The position numbers were made by a program, and so were the translations under genes. A stretch of DNA of 49,312 nucleotides, from NCBI GenBank assembly GCA_024399015.1, contig JAKSIC010000023.1, forward strand, positions 1-49,312, in the 5' to 3' direction. This document shows positions 49,216-49,312 of the stretch, one piece after another (positions within the stretch are counted from its first letter, which is position 1; each line of letters starts with the position of its first letter). The stretch is from Fibrobacter sp. (GTDB taxonomy: Bacteria > Fibrobacterota > Fibrobacteria > Fibrobacterales > Fibrobacteraceae). The notes beneath the pieces are model-generated. The model saw only the letters and a program-made list of their open reading frames with translations. It did no database searches and had not been told where the DNA came from.

Positions 49216-49312
49216 GTGCAGCATCGTACGTGTAGGATTGTGGTTTTCCAAAAGTTTGTGCAGCATCGTACGTGTAGGATTGTGGTTTTCCAAAAGTTTG
49301 TGCAGCATCGTA
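49216..49312. repeat. Perfect 42-bp tandem repeat running off the window
   Basis: Units start at 49216, 49258 and 49300 (third cut by the edge), identical over all visible bases; each begins GTGCAGCATCGTACGTGTAG and ends CCAAAAGTTT. There are no spacers between units, so this is not a CRISPR array as seen. Confidence 0.85.

Noticed and set aside
49216-49312. CRISPR array
   Set aside because: Repeats are contiguous with no spacers and no cas gene is present in the window.

Overview
The window most likely comes from a Fibrobacter chromosome (FCB group). Pointers are a C-terminal tail resembling a type IX secretion signal on a secreted protein, a FISUMP-like domain (the Fibrobacter major paralogous domain), a lipoprotein GH5 glucanase with Fibrobacter-style Cys/Trp linker modules, a TAnnTTTG promoter element like that of Bacteroidetes, and codon use that almost avoids TTA/CTA/TCA. 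No rRNA, tRNA or CRISPR array was recognised.

Left part (1-22600) is mostly housekeeping. After an Rpn-type nuclease tail comes a small accessory operon: a secreted two-repeat protein, a 53-residue peptide and an HPr-kinase-like P-loop protein, a possible phosphopeptide system. Then follow an MFS carrier, a helical-repeat protein, ogt and alr, a TonB/AgmX-like envelope protein behind a long leader, an M29 aminopeptidase, the ssb/membrane protein/asd operon, a NamZ-like muramidase, leuCD, the GH5 lipoprotein, a small lipoprotein and an M23 peptidase operon.

The middle (22900-37100) holds a 2441-residue exported protein of about 23 Ig/cadherin-like repeats with a three-domain super-period, an ABC-F ATPase, a 1484-residue 2-hydroxyacyl-CoA dehydratase activase/dehydratase-like fusion, and ruvX.

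The right part (37058-49312) is accessory. Two related outer-membrane proteins and a zeta-toxin-like pair precede an array of orphan RHS C-terminal cassettes (39861-48553). Each cassette carries a different toxin tip followed by a different small exported protein, the likely immunity factor. Some cassettes are reduced to scars or tails, and one is interrupted at its 5' end by a DUF3791/DUF3990-type toxin-antitoxin module. Two RHS frames carry short palindromic elements inserted in frame (46721-46801, 47051-47125) that share one architecture; a third RHS frame has a possibly related insertion (44075-44128). Relics of Rpn genes and a 42-bp tandem repeat close the window. The strongest candidates for something undescribed are the in-frame palindromic elements, the cassette array with exported immunity proteins, and the peptide/kinase operon.
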